DNA of 64,000 nucleotides from Nocardiopsis alborubida (GTDB lineage Bacteria > Actinomycetota > Actinomycetes > Streptosporangiales > Streptosporangiaceae): positions 186,001 to 250,000 of the forward strand of contig NZ_JAAXPG010000002.1 of assembly GCF_012396365.1 (NCBI RefSeq), read 5' to 3'. Positions 8,393-17,320 of the stretch are shown piece by piece. Below the pieces are notes generated by a model. It ran no database searches. It was not told the origin of the DNA and worked only from the letters and a program-made list of their open reading frames with translations. The position numbers and the translations under genes were made by a program. Numbering within the stretch: position 1 is the first letter of the stretch; each line of letters begins with the position of its first letter.

Positions 8393-9313
8393 ATGCCCAC
8401 GTGGAGGATCGGCTCCAGGGGGAGCCGTCTGGCCCAGACCATGGTGACCGAAGTCCTGGACCACCTGAACGCCGCCCATCCGGAGCACACCTGGGTGCGG
8501 CGCACCATCATGAGCGCGGGAGATCAGGACCGCACCAGCAGTCTGCGCGACCTCGCCTCCGCCTCCTCTGGGGCCGGGGTGTTCGCCGGCGCCGTCGAAC
8601 AAGCCCTGCTGGCTGGTGAGATCGACGTGGCCGTCCACTCCCTCAAGGACCTGCCCACCGCCACCACCCCGGGGACGATGGTCGCTGCGATCCCGCGCCG
8701 CCACGAGGTGCGCGATGCCCTGTGCGGCACCACTCTGGACGCGCTCTCCCCCGGACACCGGGTGGGCACCGGTGCGCCCCGTCGGGTGGGCCAGCTCCAC
8801 CACGCCTGCCCCGGTGTGGTGGCGGTCCCCATCCGCGGCAACGTCCCCCCGCGCCTGCGGCAGATGCGCGAGAAGGGCTTGTCCGGGGTGGTGCTGGCCG
8901 CAGCCGGGCTGCACCGGCTGGGCCTGCAGGAGAACATCACCGAGTACCTGGACCCCGCCTGGTGGCCGCCCTCTCCTGCCCAGGGGGCGATCGCGGTGCA
9001 GGTGCGCACCGACGACACCGCGTTGGCCCGTGTGGTGGCCGCGGTGCACGACGAGGAGGCAGCGGCCACCACACGGGCCGAACGTGCGCTCATGAAGATC
9101 CTGGGGGGTGGCTGCCATGTGCCCATCGGCGCTTATGCCACCACCCGCGCCGGAGGGCTACATCTGCTTGCCCAGGTGACCTCAACCGACGGCTCCACCA
9201 CCATCCGCGCCGAGGCCACCGGAGTGACCGACCAACCGGAGATGGTGGGTGAGCACGTGGCTCAGCGGCTCCTGGACGAGGGGGTAGAGGCCGTCCTGGC
9301 CTCCAGTGTCTGA
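8393..9313 (+). CDS. hemC: hydroxymethylbilane synthase (porphobilinogen deaminase)
   Basis: Polymerises four porphobilinogens to hydroxymethylbilane in tetrapyrrole synthesis. The 306-residue protein keeps every catalytic landmark: RGSRLAQ, VHSLKDLP with the catalytic Asp, GTGAPRRVGQL with the two substrate Arg, RGNVPPRL, and GGGCHVPIGAYA carrying the dipyrromethane-cofactor Cys. ATG 8393 has AGGAAGAG 5 nt upstream. None of the usual hem neighbours (hemA, hemD, hemB) is nearby; instead it sits behind a PIMT gene, so it is probably an accessory copy. A role beyond haem supply, such as a resistant or dedicated copy, is inference. Confidence 0.93.
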   Translation: MPTWRIGSRGSRLAQTMVTEVLDHLNAAHPEHTWVRRTIMSAGDQDRTSSLRDLASASSGAGVFAGAVEQALLAGEIDVAVHSLKDLPTATTPGTMVAAIPRRHEVRDALCGTTLDALSPGHRVGTGAPRRVGQLHHACPGVVAVPIRGNVPPRLRQMREKGLSGVVLAAAGLHRLGLQENITEYLDPAWWPPSPAQGAIAVQVRTDDTALARVVAAVHDEEAAATTRAERALMKILGGGCHVPIGAYATTRAGGLHLLAQVTSTDGSTTIRAEATGVTDQPEMVGEHVAQRLLDEGVEAVLASSV

Positions 9314-9475
9314 AGCACAGGGTTCTGACAGGTTCCGCATCCGACAGCGAGGGCGACGGGGGTCGTTCGGGCGGTGTGAAGGCGGGCGGGCAGGGAAATC
9401 ACTGTTCTGGCTGAAGACTCGCCGAAGCGCGAGAACCCGGTTGTGTCCTTCCCCCTCCATGAACGGACAGACCCC

Positions 9476-10129
9476 ATGTGCTCCGCCCCTGCCGCTCCCC
9501 CGTTTCGCGGGCTCATCCTCGACTTCGTCGGCGTCCTCACCACTGAGGTGGGCCCCTCATTGCGACGCTGGTGCGTGAGCCAGGGCCTGCCTGCCCACGC
9601 CTGGAGACACACCCTGGGGTACCACCCCGAAGGGCGCCGCCTGTACCAGGAGCTGGAGGCTGGACGTTTGGCCCAGGCCGAATGGAACCGGCTGACAGCC
9701 GCGCTGCTGCAGGTTCAGGAGCACGACAACCTCATGGGACGTGCCTGGGCGCAGGTGCAGCCTGCCGCACAGATGATCGAGCTGGCACACGCAGCACGCC
9801 GTGCTGGTCTGAGGACGGCGCTGCTGTCCAACAGTTTCGGCCGCGACCCCTACGACCCCTACCAGGCACTCGGTGTGACTGGGCTATGTGAGGTGACGGT
9901 GCTCTCCGAGGTGGAGGGCATCGCCAAACCCGATCCGCGAATCTACCAGCGCACGCTGGACCGGCTGGGTCTGGACAGCGCAGAGTGCATGTTCGTGGAC
10001 GACAACCCCGACAATCTCGTCCCTGCTCAGGAACTGGGGATCATGACCGTGCACGCCGACGGCAGCCCTGGTCTGGCTCAGCGGGTCCAGAACCTGCTGG
10101 GCCTCGGTCACACCAAGGAGGGCATCTGA
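9476..10129 (+). CDS. HAD-superfamily hydrolase
   Basis: A phosphatase- or dehalogenase-like HAD protein of 217 residues. Motif I is LILDFVGVLTT: the nucleophilic Asp is present, but the second acid of DxD is replaced by Val, as in the YihX/epoxide-hydrolase N-domain type. Motif II is TALLSNSFG, motif III Lys is in IAKPDPRIYQ, and motif IV is CMFVDDNPDNL. The 162-base gap after hemC and the absence of a strong ribosome site leave the start uncertain; GTG 9443 is the longer alternative. Same strand as hemC, possibly the same transcript. Confidence 0.85.
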   Translation: MCSAPAAPPFRGLILDFVGVLTTEVGPSLRRWCVSQGLPAHAWRHTLGYHPEGRRLYQELEAGRLAQAEWNRLTAALLQVQEHDNLMGRAWAQVQPAAQMIELAHAARRAGLRTALLSNSFGRDPYDPYQALGVTGLCEVTVLSEVEGIAKPDPRIYQRTLDRLGLDSAECMFVDDNPDNLVPAQELGIMTVHADGSPGLAQRVQNLLGLGHTKEGI

Positions 10130-10294
10130 AGGTTCACCCCTTGCCCGCGGTGCGGCCCCAACTCGAGGAGCGTGCCGGCCCGACCCTGCTCCCCCGGTCG
10201 GACGTGGCCGAGGCCAACCGGGGCGGTTCCGATGGCGGAGTGACCTTCACGCTCATCCGGTGCCCTACCTACCCCTTCGACAGAATGGGCGCCC

Positions 10295-10903
10295 ATGAAC
10301 TCCCGACAGCACTCGCCAACTCCGGCTGGTTGCTCAACCACCCTCACCTACGGCTCCTTCACCGTCGGTGTGACCCCGGGCGTGCTCACGGCACCGACGA
10401 TCGCCTGGTTCCGGCAGGGGGCGTGCCCGCTCATGGCTTGGGCCCTGATCCATCAGGCTGCCCAGCACGGCCGCGAGTGGGAGCTGGCCATCATCGGAGA
10501 CGCCCTCAATTGGGGCGATTGGTGGCACATGGGAGCCGTGACCGAGGACCAGCGCTACTTCGTTGACGCCGGCGGGGCCACGGGGGTAGAGGAGGTGTGC
10601 GAGCAGTGGCAACAGGAACACCGCGATCGTCGTCACCCTGGCCACGACACCGCGCTGCGAACGGTCCAGACCTCCTTCTTCCTTTTCCTCTGGCCTGACC
10701 CGCGCACGGTAGACCCCTCTACCCGCAAGGTGACTCTGGAGTTCGCCGAGCACATCCTGACCGCCGAAGGGCTGGTGGGGTCGACCCACAGACGCCGAAG
10801 GACCACCTCACGCTCGCCCTCCCAGGGCCGTGAAACCGCACACGAAGGGGAGGACGATGCATTCACAGTGCGGAGCCTGTACGGGCCTGGCCACACTGCA
10901 TGA
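10295..10903 (+). CDS. hypothetical protein
   Basis: A 202-residue protein of unknown function. The conserved-looking middle is rich in Trp and small residues (AWALIHQAAQHGREWELAII, then ALNWGDWWHMG), which suggests a compact globular domain. The last 40 residues are basic and overlap the next gene, so they may not matter. No signal peptide. It lies between the HAD gene and the C39-like gene on the same strand. The ribosome site is weak, so the start is not firm. Confidence 0.5.
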   Translation: MNSRQHSPTPAGCSTTLTYGSFTVGVTPGVLTAPTIAWFRQGACPLMAWALIHQAAQHGREWELAIIGDALNWGDWWHMGAVTEDQRYFVDAGGATGVEEVCEQWQQEHRDRRHPGHDTALRTVQTSFFLFLWPDPRTVDPSTRKVTLEFAEHILTAEGLVGSTHRRRRTTSRSPSQGRETAHEGEDDAFTVRSLYGPGHTA

Positions 10904-11510
10904 GCCCGTACCGGCGATTACCCAGTACGCCTCGCCTGCCTTGATTGAACAGATCGCCTACCAGGGGTACGACCCTGGAGAAGACCCTGCCTGGGAGGTT
11001 TCAGGGGCGGCGTCGCAGGAGGAGTATGCCCGGTGGTGCCGGCACGCCTGCGGGATGGCGAGTTTGCGTATGGTACTGCTCCACCGTGACGGGCATGCCC
11101 CGCCCCTGATGGAGCTCCTGCACGGGGTACGTCGGGCAGGGGGGTATCTGGAGCAGGCTGACGGATCGGTGAAGGGCTTGGTGTACGCGCCGTTCGTGGA
11201 GTACGTCCGTGACCATCACGGTCTGCGCGCGCAGGTCCGCACCGACCTGGACACCACAGCGATGCGCGCGGAGCTGGACCGTGGGCGGATGGTGCTGGCC
11301 TCGGTCCACAAAGAGATCCGCCGCCCTCACCTTCCACCGCCGGGAAAGGGTGGACACTTGGTGTTGGTGATCGGTCACCGCAACGGCCGCTTCCATATCC
11401 GCAACCCATCCGGGCACACCCCCGAGGCGGTCTCCGCTGTGCTGTCCGAGGCACAGGTCTCCCAGTTCTCCGCTGAGCGCGGCATCGTCGTTGACCCCAC
11501 TGGGCTCTGA
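10857..11510 (+). CDS. peptidase C39-like (papain-fold) protein
   Basis: A 217-residue protein with the order of a C39-type cysteine peptidase: Cys in CRHACGMASLRMVLLHR, His in GKGGHLVLVIGHRNG, and Asn/Asp in HIRNPSGHT. No transporter domain or signal peptide is fused, so it would act in the cytoplasm. ATG 10857 has AGGGGAGGA just upstream. The N-terminus has an extra CxxC (SQCGACTG). In RiPP loci, C39 proteins remove leader peptides at double-Gly sites; here no such precursor is adjacent, so its substrate is unknown. Confidence 0.65.
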   Translation: MHSQCGACTGLATLHEPVPAITQYASPALIEQIAYQGYDPGEDPAWEVSGAASQEEYARWCRHACGMASLRMVLLHRDGHAPPLMELLHGVRRAGGYLEQADGSVKGLVYAPFVEYVRDHHGLRAQVRTDLDTTAMRAELDRGRMVLASVHKEIRRPHLPPPGKGGHLVLVIGHRNGRFHIRNPSGHTPEAVSAVLSEAQVSQFSAERGIVVDPTGL

Positions 11511-11629
11511 TACGGGTCCAGAGCCGGGGCCGTTTCTCGGATCTGGCGTGTTCGCCCGTTTGCCCACCTACGGGGGCGCTGCGCTGGTAGCGTCCGTGCT
11601 CTGATCCCTCCTCTGTGAAGGCGCTCTGT

Positions 11630-11950
11630 ATGCAACCGCTGTCTCCCGGCCCGCTCACCCTGGCGCAGATCCAGGAGTACGTGGCGAGGATGGAGCTGGA
11701 GCGCGGCTTCGCCGGCAGCACCACGATCGAGCAGGCCCTGAAGCTGGCAGAGGAGACCGGGGAAGTGTGCAAAGCCGTGCGCAAGGGCGCTTCGCTCAGC
11801 ATGGACCCCAACAGCTCGGTCGGGGAGCTCGGTGCAGAACTGGCCGACGTGCTGATCTATCTCGCGTCGATCGCGAACCGGGAAGGCATCGACCTGAGCC
11901 AGGCCCTGCGGGACAAAGAGTGCGTGAACGAACAACGCATCTGGCAGTGA
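11630..11950 (+). CDS. MazG-like nucleotide pyrophosphohydrolase
   Basis: A 106-residue all-alpha NTP pyrophosphatase of the MazG type. The metal motif is visible: LAEETGEVCKAV followed, 20 or so residues later, by ELGAELADVLIYL (EExxE...ExxD). Family members hydrolyse canonical or damaged NTPs to NMP and pyrophosphate. ATG 11630 is preferred because GAAGG sits 8 nt upstream; GTG 11615 is the longer option. The size is normal for single-domain members. Confidence 0.88.
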   Translation: MQPLSPGPLTLAQIQEYVARMELERGFAGSTTIEQALKLAEETGEVCKAVRKGASLSMDPNSSVGELGAELADVLIYLASIANREGIDLSQALRDKECVNEQRIWQ

Positions 11951-12124
11951 CTCCCCCAGCGCCCACCCCTTGCTGGCAGGTCGGGGACGCTCACAGAGGG
12001 TTCTCGGCGCCCGGCCGCGTAGAAGACGTAGGCGGCTCACGTCGTCCGCCTCCTGCCCGGGCAGAAGGGGCGCTGGGCGATGAACCGCGGACCCGCCTGC
12101 TGGCTACTCCCAGAAACCGAGGAC

Positions 12125-12902
12125 ATGGATTCCGAGCTCACCGAACTCATCACCCCACACCGGGCGCATCACCGACGTGAGCCCTGTTGCCGAGGGCAGT
12201 GACTACTCGACCACTGCCGTGGGCACCGGCCAGGAAGGGCGCGTGTTCCTCAAGGCCGTCCCCGACCGTCCCGGAGGCGTGCTGGCTGAGGTGGAACGTG
12301 AGGGGCAGATCAACGCGCACCTGGACGGGCTGGCCCCGCCCCTGCTGTGGCAGGCCCGCGGGGCCGGGTGGTTCGCGCTGGGGTTCGAGGTGATCGAGGG
12401 CAGGTCGGCCGACTTCGCCCCGGGCTCACCGGACCTGCCCCGAGTGGTGCAGGCGGTGGACCAGATCGCCGCTCTCCCCGTCCCGGAGGTGGCCCGCTCG
12501 TGGGTGGAGACCCGGTGGGACCGTGCTCTGCCCGGGGAGACGGTCGAGGTGGTCCGTGGCAACCACCTGACCCATGCCGACCTGCACCCCCGCAACATCC
12601 TCATCGACCGCACCGACCGGGTGTGGGTGGTCGACTGGGCATGGCCCACCGTGGCCTCGGCGCTCGTGGCACCGTCGTGCCTGGCCGTGCAGCTGGTCTC
12701 CTCGGGCCATGACGCGGCCGAGGTGGAAAAGCTCCTGGCGGCGTCCACCCTGTGGGGGCAGCTCGACCTCGACGCGCTGGCGGTGTTCGCTCGGGCCGAT
12801 GTGTTGATGAACCGGCATTACGCGAAGATCCGCCCCGAGCAGGAGTGGCGGAAGGCCTTGGCCGAGGCCGCTCAGCGGTGGGCCGACCACTGGACTGAGT
12901 AG
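12125..12902 (+). CDS. aminoglycoside-phosphotransferase-like kinase, 5' end probably frameshifted
   Basis: APH-fold small-molecule kinase. The conserved catalytic loop is LTHADLHPRNILID and the metal site VDWAWP; the N-terminal strand is PVAEGSDYSTTAVG. In the main frame the first start is GTG 12177 (241 residues). The expected N-terminus appears in another frame from ATG 12125 (MDSELTELITP) and fits onto HTGRITDVSPVAEGSD if one base is restored in the CCCC run near 12152-12156. The gene is therefore either expressed from GTG 12177 without its first helix, or frameshifted. Substrate unknown. Confidence 0.75.
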
Positions 12903-12974
12903 CAATACGTCGCAACTATTTGTCGCTGGCCCACTCCTTGACCTGCGGTGTTCTCGGGCGGTGAGACTAGCCTT

Positions 12975-13280
12975 CTAGGGGTGAGCCGGCCCGAGCGCGA
13001 GCTCGGCGCATCGCCACGACAGTTTCTGGGCGTAGTCGACGTGTCCCAGGGCCGTCATCTCTACGTCTCGCACGTCCTCGAGTGTGACAGCGGGCAGAGC
13101 GCGCCGGGCTCGCTCAGTGTTGATGGCTTCCAGCAGTAGCGCCCGTTCAGCGAACACCCAGGCCGGGGCTGTTTCTCCCCCATGTGTGCGAAAGCCCGGC
13201 CGTGTGTCTCGTCGGGCAGACTCGCGCCTCAGCAGACGAAGCAGATCCCCGTTGATGCGATGCACCTCTACGTGGTCCAT
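12975..13280 (-). CDS. hypothetical small protein
   Basis: A 101-residue, probably helical protein with no known family. It begins MDHVEVHRINGDLLRLLRRE and has the segment AWVFAERALLLEAINTERAR. GAAAGG lies just upstream of ATG 13280. It reads away from the kinase gene and towards it at the 3' end. The regular third-position GC and the ribosome site support it as real. Confidence 0.5.
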   Translation of the reverse strand: MDHVEVHRINGDLLRLLRRESARRDTRPGFRTHGGETAPAWVFAERALLLEAINTERARRALPAVTLEDVRDVEMTALGHVDYAQKLSWRCAELALGPAHP

Positions 13281-13432
13281 GGAGAGGCCTTTCTTGAATG
13301 TTCGCTGTCTCGTGCTGCTACGGGGCGGTTGCCCAAGGCCTACTGCGCGCGAGTTCGTGTGGTGTCCCCCGGGACCGGCCTCCCGTTCTGCTGCTCCTGC
13401 GATGGTGGCTGGTGTGGCAGGCGGGAGCCAGG

Positions 13433-13942
13433 TCAGAACGGCGGCCCGTCCTTGAAAGCGTCAGTATCGATGACGCGCAGGCCTACAGCCCTCCACCCCT
13501 GGACGCTGACACGGTCCTCGTGATCGCTTGCCCACCAGCGGCTGACGGCGTCGTGTAGAGCGTGGTCAGCAGTGGGTCCGAGCGTGCGCAGGTAGTCCAG
13601 CAGGGCCTGTTCGTCGATGTCCCACCGGGAGCCGTAGGTGGCTAGGGGCAGATGATCGTTGTTGGCCAGGCCGAAGGCGTCAGCGACGTTGGCATAGACC
13701 GCGGGTACCCGAACGGCTACGCCCGACGTCACCTGGGTGTCCATGAGAGCATCGGCGATACAGTTGGCCTGGTTCAGGGTGAGCCGGATACGGCGTAGTT
13801 CGGCGGCCAGCGCGTAGCGGAACGTGCTTACCTCGACGCGGACCTGCTCGGGGCGGGAGTTGCCCTGCATTCGTTCAGCACGGTCGTCCAGCCAGGTAGC
13901 AGTGTCCTCATCCAGCCGGACTTGCACTCGGTTATCACTCAT
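13433..13942 (-). CDS. hypothetical protein with possible ribbon-helix-helix N-terminus
   Basis: A 169-residue protein. Residues 1-25 (MSDNRVQVRLDEDTATWLDD) follow the beta-strand-then-helix pattern of RHH DNA-binding proteins; the helix ALAAELRRIRLTLNQANCIADALMD (residues about 50-75) resembles mobilisation/plasmid-associated proteins. The C-terminal half is unrecognised. ATG 13942 with GAGGGAGA upstream was chosen over the longer frame to 14029. A link to an integrative element is inference. The 264 bases upstream, to 14206, show no feature. Confidence 0.5.
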   Translation of the reverse strand: MSDNRVQVRLDEDTATWLDDRAERMQGNSRPEQVRVEVSTFRYALAAELRRIRLTLNQANCIADALMDTQVTSGVAVRVPAVYANVADAFGLANNDHLPLATYGSRWDIDEQALLDYLRTLGPTADHALHDAVSRWWASDHEDRVSVQGWRAVGLRVIDTDAFKDGPPF

Positions 13943-14206
13943 CGTTCTCCCTCGCAGGTGGGGTACTGGGCCGAGGCGACTGCTCGGTGCCGTCAGCCTC
14001 AGACACACCATGACACAGACTGGTGACAACTGTCAGCAGAATGAGTCAAGCTCGATGTGGTCAGCTCCCCTGCGATGTGTAAGCAGCGCTACCTCGAGAT
14101 CCGACCGGCCCTTCCCCACGGCGCGCCCTCGGCACACCCACCCTGGTACCACGCGTAGAGGCCACAGCTGCACGACCTCGGCGAGGGTGTCAGTGATAAC
14201 GGTCGG

Positions 14207-14869
14207 TCACAGGTCGAACAGGTCCTGTTGGACGGGCCGGTTGGCCTTGGCGGTGCGTCCAGCGATCTTGACCAGCCCAGCGAGGTCTCCGATGGTTCCT
14301 TCGCGGTCGGCAGCGTCAATGAGCCGCATGAACACCAGCGCTGTGGCGTCGACGTCGGCGTAGGCCCGGTGGCGGTCCGCGGGGCGGGGAATCGCGAAGT
14401 GGGTGAGCAGCGTGTCGAGCCTGTAGTTGTCCAGATTCGGGACCAAGTGCTTGGCGAGCGGGATGGTGTCGATCAGGTTGATGCGGGCCAGGGTCGGGCA
14501 GTGCTCGCGCTGGTGGTAGAGGAGGTTGGCCTCGGTGGTGGCGTGCTGGGCCACCAGCAGATACCGGGTGCCCGCGGTGAAGCGCCGGTCCAGCGCACCC
14601 AGCGCCTGGGCGGGGGACGGCGCCGTCGCGAGCTGTTCCGGGGTCAGGCCGTTCAGAGCCGTGGTGGCGGCCGTCACGGGAGCGAAGGCTGGCGGGCGGA
14701 TGAGGGAGGTGCTGCGGCCGGCCTCCCTCCAGCGGCCGGACCCGTAGCGCAGCGCCAGAGCAGCGACCTCGATGGGCTGAGGGGGGCGGCCTGCGGGGGT
14801 GGTCGCCTCGAAGTCCAGGACTACCCACACAGTGCCCAGGAAACCCGGATCCTGCGTCAACCCGCCCAT
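14207..14869 (-). CDS. DnaQ-like DEDDh 3'-5' exonuclease
   Basis: A 220-residue RNase T/DnaQ-fold exonuclease. Exo I is VVLDFEATTP (DxE), Exo II is near VAQHATTEANLLYHQ, and Exo III is HRAYADVDATALVFMRL with the His and final Asp of the DEDDh class. It lacks a polymerase or BRCT fusion. Such stand-alone enzymes process DNA or RNA ends. It is transcribed alone; the next gene upstream starts 65 bases away on the same strand. Confidence 0.85.
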   Translation of the reverse strand: MGGLTQDPGFLGTVWVVLDFEATTPAGRPPQPIEVAALALRYGSGRWREAGRSTSLIRPPAFAPVTAATTALNGLTPEQLATAPSPAQALGALDRRFTAGTRYLLVAQHATTEANLLYHQREHCPTLARINLIDTIPLAKHLVPNLDNYRLDTLLTHFAIPRPADRHRAYADVDATALVFMRLIDAADREGTIGDLAGLVKIAGRTAKANRPVQQDLFDL

Positions 14870-14933
14870 GTGCCCTTCCTCGTGCTGTCGTGGGGCCTGC
14901 CAAGCACCGCTGCGAGGCCCGGGCCCTTTCTGT

Positions 14934-16070
14934 TCACCGAGTCGGTGGTGTGGATACAGGTGAGGTGGAAGGGCATTCGAGGGTCCTGCGCACAGTGAGT
15001 GCGGCCTGGTCTATGGCTGTGGTGAATGCGCAGCGGTGGGTGGTGGGTAGTTCGCCAGTGTCGATCCCTGCTGCTGTCAGGACGTTCGTGAGGCGCTGGT
15101 GGTGTGCGTGGCTCAGGTACGGGCCGAGCCCGCAGTGGGCGAGCGCCTCCCGGGCCGCGTAGGCGTCGAGTGCGGCCGCTGCGGCGGTGGCCTGCCGCAA
15201 CGGTTCCAGGTCTGGGTTGGTGTGCTCGTGGGGCAAGTCCAGGGCGGCCAGGCCGACGCGGGTTTGGAACACAGCCGCCTCAGGGTGGGGAGAGGACAGG
15301 GCTGTGCTTGCTTCGCGCAACGCGGTGTCGATGTCCTCATCGGGTGCGAAGGCTCCCTGGGTCGGGCAGGAGGCGCGCAGAAGCGCCAAGACCGTGCTCT
15401 CCCAGGGTTCGGTGGGGGCGGAGGCGTCGATCGTGGCGCGGGCCTGCTCGTAGAGGTCCTGTTCCAGCAACGACATGATCAGCACCTGGCGGCCGTCCAA
15501 CAGCCGGGTTCCGACCCCGCGGTGCGCCCGCATGGCGTCGGCGGCCTGGGTCCAGCGACCGAGACGGGCCAGGGCGCGGGCGCCGTCGACCAGCAGGACG
15601 CTCCACAGCTCCTGGCACACCGGCCGGTGGTCCGGGCCCTGGGTGAAGGGGCCCAGGTCGACGTCACGGCCGAGGATGCGTGTGCTGGTGCGCTCCTGAG
15701 CTGCTTGGTAGAGGCGGGTGAGGATGCTGTAGGCGCCCTCGCCGTCGCCGCTGCGGGTGAGCAGTCGGGAGAGGTTGACCAGGGGCATCAGACCCATCAC
15801 AGCGATCTCACCGGACAGGTGGGGGGCTTTGGTGAAGATGTGGAACTGACGCCAGCACAGGTCAGCGGCGGTCTGGGGCATGCCCAGGTCGGAGGCGATC
15901 AGGGCGGCGTAGTTGAGGGCCGCGCAGGCGCGGGCCACCTGGTCTCGGTGGCTCGCGCCTGCGGGTTCGACGGCCAGCCCGGCCAGGTGGTCGATGCGGC
16001 TCTGCAGCGGCAGGGCGGGTTCCTTGCGGCGGCGTACCAGGGGCAGCCGTCGGGCGATCGGGGGGATCAT
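14934..16070 (-). CDS. TPR-like protein coupled to PIMT copy 2
   Basis: A 378-residue helical-repeat protein with no N-terminal HTH. Segments such as ACAALNYAALIASDLGMPQT and DGARALARLGRWTQAADAMR have the TPR pattern and resemble the C-terminal halves of actinobacterial XRE-TPR regulators. ATG 16070 is 5 bases past the stop of the PIMT gene, so the two are co-translated. A role as partner or sensor for the PIMT product is inference. The longer upstream frame is antisense shadow. Confidence 0.7.
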   Translation of the reverse strand: MIPPIARRLPLVRRRKEPALPLQSRIDHLAGLAVEPAGASHRDQVARACAALNYAALIASDLGMPQTAADLCWRQFHIFTKAPHLSGEIAVMGLMPLVNLSRLLTRSGDGEGAYSILTRLYQAAQERTSTRILGRDVDLGPFTQGPDHRPVCQELWSVLLVDGARALARLGRWTQAADAMRAHRGVGTRLLDGRQVLIMSLLEQDLYEQARATIDASAPTEPWESTVLALLRASCPTQGAFAPDEDIDTALREASTALSSPHPEAAVFQTRVGLAALDLPHEHTNPDLEPLRQATAAAAALDAYAAREALAHCGLGPYLSHAHHQRLTNVLTAAGIDTGELPTTHRCAFTTAIDQAALTVRRTLECPSTSPVSTPPTR

Positions 16071-16075
16071 CGGGG

Positions 16076-17320
16076 TCAGCTCCGGCGCGGCCAGTCGACG
16101 ACCAGGCGGCTGTGGGGTTTGTCGATGACGAACCCGTCGGTGCTGGTGAGCTGGTCCCGGGCCGCGCCGGTGGCCATACGGAAGCCGGGCTCGGGGGCGG
16201 TGTTGCCCCATCCCTGGTCCCACTCGCGGGTGCGGGTCAGGACGTGGTCGGTGAGCTCGGTGGCGCGCGGGCCGTGGCCGATGACGCCGATCTCCCAGAA
16301 CCGGCCCTGGTCGTCTTCGCCCTCGCGGACGGTGAAGTAGGCGAGGGTGGCCCCCTCCAGAGCGGCCATGGCGCCCCAGCCGAAGCTCGGGGTGAAGCCG
16401 GGGCGCGAGCCGGGCATGCGGGATAGGCCGTTGGGGAGCGTGCAGGCCAGGTACAGGTACAGCCACTCCCAGGGGGCTCCGGCCCGCAGCTTCACTCCGG
16501 TGTAGGCCTTGACCGGGGGGTGACCCAGGGCGGTGCTCAGCCCCTCGCGGTTCACGTCCTGTTCGCTGAAGGTCTCCACGTGCAGGGCGCCTTCGCCCTG
16601 GAGGGGGACGCGGGTGTAGACGTCGTTGCACACGCCCTCGCGCAGGGGCACGAAGGTGCTCATCTCACACGAGACCGTCCGCCAGCAGTTGCCGTCGCGC
16701 TCGAACGCGAAGCTGCGGGAGATGCTGCCGCGGATGCGCATGGGCAGAACCAGGCGCCCGCCGGGGGCGAGCTGGTCCAAGATCTTGACGGGGATGTCGC
16801 CAGCTCCGACGGTGAACTGGATGCGGTCGTAGGGGGCGTGCTCGGGCAGCCCGGCGGCGCCGTCGCCCAGCACTGGGGTGACGTTGTCGGCCCCGGCCTG
16901 GGCCAGGTTGGTGCGGGCGGTCTCGACCAGGTCGGGGTCGACGTCGATGGTCCATACGTGCCCGCGGGGGCCGACGAGGCGGCTCAGGAGGGCGGCGTTG
17001 TACCCGCTGGCCGCCCCGGCTTCCAGGACCCGGTGACCGGGTTGGGCGTCGAGCTGCTCCAGCTGGGTGGCCACGATCGAGGGGGCGGAGATGCAGGAGA
17101 TCATCTCGCCGGTCTCGTCGTGCTTGATGGGCACGGCGTCCTCGACGTAGGCCTGCTGGGGGTCCACTCCGGGCAGGAACCGGTGGCGTTCGACGTGGCG
17201 GAAGGCGTCGGTGATGTGGGGGGTGCGCAGGCGCTGGGCGTTGGTGAGGCGGTCCACGAGTGCGTGGCGCAGCTCAGCGGGCTCGGTCGCGGGGGTTGGG
17301 GTGTTCAGGGTGTTCTCCAT
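16076..17320 (-). CDS. PIMT-like methyltransferase, FxLD-system type (copy 2)
   Basis: A 414-residue relative of copy 1: motif I VLEAGAASGYNAALLSRLVG, VWTIDV, the loop PIKHDETGEMISCISAPSIV, and the C-terminal signature VIDKPHSRLVVDWP. Motif I differs from the others (GAAS rather than GxGT/GSG). The ATG at 17320 has no good ribosome site, and the frame is open for about 100 codons further upstream, encoding a SpaB_C tail (separate entry). The real product could therefore start near ATG 17611 as a fusion. The TPR gene follows. No FxLD precursor, LanB or LanC is nearby. Confidence 0.82.
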   Translation of the reverse strand: MENTLNTPTPATEPAELRHALVDRLTNAQRLRTPHITDAFRHVERHRFLPGVDPQQAYVEDAVPIKHDETGEMISCISAPSIVATQLEQLDAQPGHRVLEAGAASGYNAALLSRLVGPRGHVWTIDVDPDLVETARTNLAQAGADNVTPVLGDGAAGLPEHAPYDRIQFTVGAGDIPVKILDQLAPGGRLVLPMRIRGSISRSFAFERDGNCWRTVSCEMSTFVPLREGVCNDVYTRVPLQGEGALHVETFSEQDVNREGLSTALGHPPVKAYTGVKLRAGAPWEWLYLYLACTLPNGLSRMPGSRPGFTPSFGWGAMAALEGATLAYFTVREGEDDQGRFWEIGVIGHGPRATELTDHVLTRTREWDQGWGNTAPEPGFRMATGAARDQLTSTDGFVIDKPHSRLVVDWPRRS

